Source of the DNA: Cyprinodon diabolis
Lineage: Eukaryota > Chordata > Actinopteri > Cyprinodontiformes > Cyprinodontidae
DNA: 64,000 nt
NCBI GenBank assembly: GCA_030533445.1
Contig: CM060066.1
Span: forward strand, 37,614,235 to 37,678,234
Reading direction: 5' to 3'
Of this stretch, positions 61,424-64,000 are shown piece after piece. The notes under the pieces were generated by a model. The model was not told the origin of the DNA. It searched no databases and was given only the letters and a program-made list of their open reading frames with translations. Each line of letters opens with the position of its first letter. The first letter of the stretch is position 1. The position numbers and the translations under genes were made by a program.

Positions 61424-64000
61424 CTGTTTAGAGAGGATTGAGAGAAGACAAGGCAGATCAGTGCAGAATCCCAGCAGAAAACTTGTACCAGATCAGGCTG
61501 GAGAAGCACATAATCTTGCACATAATCCTTTTTTTACTTCTAGAACTCCATCTGACTTTAAATGATCTGTTACTTTCATAGCTTCTATAGTAACAGAGCA
61601 CCATGACTCATTCATACAGGAAATGTGCCTGTTTAGTTTCTTCTTGTGTGATGTGTCATTACTATTTTTACCACTGGAAATGTGGAAATAATTTCAAACC
61701 AATCCAACGTATGTGAACGTTTTTCTAGCTACTCTTAGGGAAACAAGTAATCACTCCCTTCAGGTAAGGTGAGAAATTTAACCTTTTAAGAAAAAATATC
61801 ACATTAATTTGCTGGTACAAAGTTGATTGATTACCTCATCACTCACATTTACACTGGTACACTGGTAAAAAGCTAACAAGGAATAATCAAGGATGATATT
61901 TCATTATGAGACAGAAGCTGAAACAGTTAAAGTACCCAAATAGAATCTTTTAATTTGTTCTTTGTGTTGACCTACAGATTTAATATTGTGCATATGGGTA
62001 AATAATTCAAGTCTGAACAAAAATTAAGCCTTGACGCTTCAATGATTCAGTGGTTTATCTCAGTGAGCTAGAGGCTTGCCCTGCTTATCTGTCTGCACTC
62101 ACTGCAGTCACTACCGAGCACGTCGGATAGAGCCAAGTGGTGCTAATTTTCATTAAGAAGCCCCATTAATTATGTCATAAAAGGCAACCATTAGGCGATT
62201 TAATTGTCACTGTTGTAAAAGAGTCAGTAAATATTATTGTGAGCAAAAGAATAAGAGAAGGGACAGCAGAATCATTTGTTGAAATTTCTAGTGTATCTAA
62301 AAAAGTAAATTTGGTGTATGGAAGGATATTTGGTGTATGCAAAATTATTTTCTGATTGTCCTCTTGAATATCACAAGCATTTGTTAAAATCAAGCTGGTA
62401 CATGTATGTCTATTGTTTTGTATCCTGTTTCTTGTGTTTATCAGGAGGGCCTTCAGTCTTACAGCTCAGATACCACTTAGACATTTCCATACAGCTAAAG
62501 TAGATGCTCAGAATTCAAAGAGTGCAGCATTTAAAATAATCAATGGCTTTTGTTGATGTGTTTTTCATTTTAGGTTGAACAACCACACAAATTACAGGTG
62601 TTTTTGTTGTTGTTTTTATCACTGTTTAGTTCCACCCTTCCCTTTTTTTTTTTTAAACAGACCATAAAAAAACTGAATTTCAGCTGTCTCTAAAGGAAAG
62701 AAAGTAGCTGTAACACATTAGTCTGTACTGGCAGAACTAAGAACATCAGCCACTGTTTGCCTTTCTTAACTGCTTAAGATTCGGTCCAATAAGTAAATTG
62801 GTCTGATTTTCATTGGCTTATTAATTCAGACATTTATATTAATTAATCAAATTATCATCAAATACCTATTATTAGTTATATCTGAATTATTTAGGCATTA
62901 ATATGTAGCCAATGCAAGTCATTTTATAGACCTAATGCTAGATTATTTTCTACGATTAAACTTTTTATCACTACATATAGTTGGTATTAAATGTTCTGTG
63001 GTAAATGGTTACTTTATGCACTTAAACATGTCCATTTTAAAACAGCTGACAGATGACAGCAGAGCACAGTTCATAAAATAGCTATGATAAATTACATAAT
63101 TGAAGTCAGCAGCCGGAAGGGTGGCTTTCTCTAACCTTTTTTTTTTATATTTGGTGGAGTTTTGCCTTTAGTTAGCCATGTTTGGACTAGTATTATTTTT
63201 GAATTTTGCTTTGATATATGCTTAAGGCTTAATCCCTTTTGCCAACATGTAATTTTCAAATTTCTTTCTTCTTATGTTCAAAATGGTATTGGCAACTTTG
63301 GTAGTGAGGGTTCATCTAATTACCATATATATAGTAATGAGAAGATAGTAAATGAAAATGTCCTTGTGTACCATCATCTGTTATTGATACAGTCATTTGT
63401 GATATATTAAATGAACAAACAAATAATTTAATTATCAAATGATATCAATAACATTTCTTTTAGCCCTTTCTACTAAAATATTTTTATTTAAATTCAGTCT
63501 ATTTATATCACACCAATTCACAACATGCCATCTCAAGCATCAATTTTATGTAGCTATGCAATCACATATAAGGATGGCTTTGTTAAATCAGTTTGAGAAC
63601 TCAGTGAAACGAGCATGGATGTTCACACCCTACACTAAGAGCTACAAATAAAAAAATTAATTAATTGACAGGTGGAAATGAGAGGTTTTATGCAGGAGGC
63701 ATTAGTTTATCAGACCCTAGCTTGGTTCGGACATAAAAGCAAAGAGGCGAGGTTTTAGTTACACTACTACCCTTTGATGTACTTTAGGTGAATTTTTACT
63801 TAATAGATGATGGAAGGATTTGATTAAACATCGACAGGGTTTAACTTAGAGGGCATTTTATAACCTCTGGTCTGTAAGAGAGCTCAGGGAAATGTCCAGT
63901 GCTCATTAACCAAAGCAAATGACAAGGAGGACTAAAAATGGCAATGCCAGCTGGAAGAACAAACATAGCATGTAGGATCCAAGTTTCATATACACCATTA
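61424..64000. other. npnt intron upstream of EGF1 exon; nothing else recognised
   Basis: AT-rich sequence with no convincing exon. I looked on the minus strand for the expected CCWGW-coding segment and a signal-peptide exon and found neither. Short runs of A and T only. Confidence 0.6.

Noticed and set aside
61424..64000. npnt signal-peptide and CCWGW exons
   Set aside because: Searched by eye on the minus strand for Cys-Cys-Trp-Gly-Trp codons and a hydrophobic start; none found, so they presumably lie beyond the window.

Overview
This window looks like AT-rich teleost (ray-finned) fish nuclear DNA. Genes are split by long introns, and the repeats are fish-type: many hAT-like elements with 8-bp target duplications, TTAA-flanked short inverted-repeat elements, and non-LTR retrotransposon fragments. 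No bacterial, organellar or viral gene organisation is visible. The species cannot be named from what is seen.

One gene can be firmly recognised: nephronectin (npnt), on the minus strand. Eleven coding exons run from 61423 down to the stop codon at 22860. They encode, in order, five EGF-like domains, a Pro/Thr-rich linker ending in an RGD integrin-binding motif, a short acidic spacer and a C-terminal MAM domain. Every junction has GT/AG ends and the frames agree. All introns between these exons are phase 1 except the last, which is phase 0. One exon (50992-51087) matches the optional insert between EGF1 and EGF2 known from mammalian nephronectin, so it is probably a cassette exon. The 5' exons (signal peptide and the Cys/Trp-rich N-terminal segment) and the promoter lie beyond 64000. 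Nephronectin is a secreted basement-membrane ligand of integrin alpha8beta1. The EGF array and linker set spacing, RGD binds the integrin, and the MAM domain anchors the protein in the matrix.

Region by region: 1-22179 is gene-free as far as can be seen and holds mobile-element relics. These include a hAT-like element nested in another (1175-1558), a 2-kb hAT-like element with a TTAA-flanked element inside it (1995-4042), a second copy of that TTAA element (17910-18366), a related TTAA element (11069-11670), retrotransposon tails and a mariner-like end. 22180-22859 is the probable 3' UTR. 22971-26724 is the last intron and holds a 2.67-kb self-complementary foldback transposon. 26725-51087 holds most exons. 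51088-61330 is a 10-kb intron containing a 3.16-kb nested composite (hAT-like shell, inner inverted-repeat element, inverted tandem arrays, LINE endonuclease fragment at the core), followed by a LINE C-terminal fragment. 61331-61423 is the EGF1 exon, and 61424-64000 is intron.

I found no evidence of a new multi-gene biological system. The most interesting points are the nested foldback composites, the probable npnt cassette exon with a NAGNAG acceptor, and the diverged acidic motif downstream of RGD.
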